From contig DHON01000054.1 of NCBI GenBank assembly GCA_002409965.1, positions 1 through 14,495 of the forward strand: a stretch of 14,495 nucleotides of DNA. The letters run 5' to 3'. Below, one piece after another: positions 14,481 through 14,495 of the stretch; the first letter of the stretch is position 1; every line of letters starts with the position of its first letter. The notes beneath the pieces are model-generated. The model did no database searches, was not told where the DNA came from, and worked only from the letters and a program-made list of their open reading frames with translations. Both the position numbers and the translations under genes were made by a program. The stretch comes from Firmicutes bacterium UBA5389 (GTDB taxonomy: Bacteria > Bacillota > DTU025).

Positions 14481-14495
14481 ATGGAAAAGGCTTAT
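14481..14495 (+). CDS. tnpB: TnpB RNA-guided nuclease, first five codons (cut by window edge)
   Basis: The last 15 bases read ATG GAA AAG GCT TAT (MEKAY). TnpB proteins of IS605 elements typically open with M.KAYKFRIYP, and tnpB normally follows tnpA directly, as here (11 bases after its stop). Possible ribosome binding sites are AGGTGA (14464-14469) or GCAGG (14471-14475). TnpB is the omega-RNA-guided nuclease ancestral to Cas12. Only context and five residues support this call, so intactness is unknown. Confidence 0.6.

Larger units (their letters stand above)
13941..14495 (+). mobile_element. IS605-type insertion element, left part (runs off window)
   Basis: The element is recognised by a Y1 transposase gene (tnpA) with a subterminal hairpin upstream and the start of tnpB downstream, the order of IS605-group elements. 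The left tip cannot be fixed exactly; it lies between about 13920 and 13941, where GH15 similarity ends. TTGAG (13936-13940) resembles the short target sites such elements insert beside, but a linker between tip and hairpin is usual, so the true tip may be further left. These elements make no target duplication and move as single-stranded circles. The right end and most of tnpB lie outside the window. Confidence 0.7.

Overview
The window looks like a bacterial chromosomal segment of moderate G+C content, most likely from a Bacillota-like (possibly diderm, Limnochordia-type) organism. That placement is an inference from gene content: AbiE debris, a ROK/LacI-controlled CUT2 sugar locus, an IS605 element and a short GH15 glucoamylase-type gene. 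No rRNA or other marker fixes it. No tRNA, rRNA or CRISPR array was seen.

Layout. Positions 1-614 hold broken defence genes: the C-terminus of an AbiEi-type antitoxin, a truncated AbiEii-type toxin, and on the opposite strand a fragment resembling the N-terminal region of an Mrr-like restriction endonuclease. The remnants meet near 345-352. Positions 615-1079 have no convincing gene but carry a perfect 8-bp inverted repeat (990-1013). From 1080 to 12068 nine genes run on the + strand with little space between them: ROK regulator, PIG-L deacetylase, M24/creatinase-fold protein, xylose-isomerase-like TIM-barrel protein, a sugar-binding protein, a double-NBD sugar ATPase, a permease, a Gfo/Idh/MocA dehydrogenase and a XylB-type kinase. 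Between 12069 and 12404 there are hairpins but no clear gene. A LacI-family regulator (12405-13475, minus) faces the operon tail-to-tail. Its promoter lies back-to-back with a second strong promoter that serves a GH15 gene. An IS605-type element (tnpA, and the first five codons of tnpB at the window edge) interrupts that gene after roughly 65 codons.

How the genes fit together. The binding protein, ATPase and permease form a CUT2 (ribose/xylose-type) importer. The TIM-barrel protein, Gfo dehydrogenase and XylB kinase could convert an imported sugar or polyol to xylulose 5-phosphate. PIG-L deacetylases and creatinase-type M24 proteins act on amide or C-N bonds, so the two unusual genes at the operon head suggest an N-acylated, amidated or otherwise amino-modified sugar as substrate. 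This combination, with an M24 protein that appears to have lost its metal ligands, is the best candidate here for an undescribed pathway. The substrate cannot be read from sequence.
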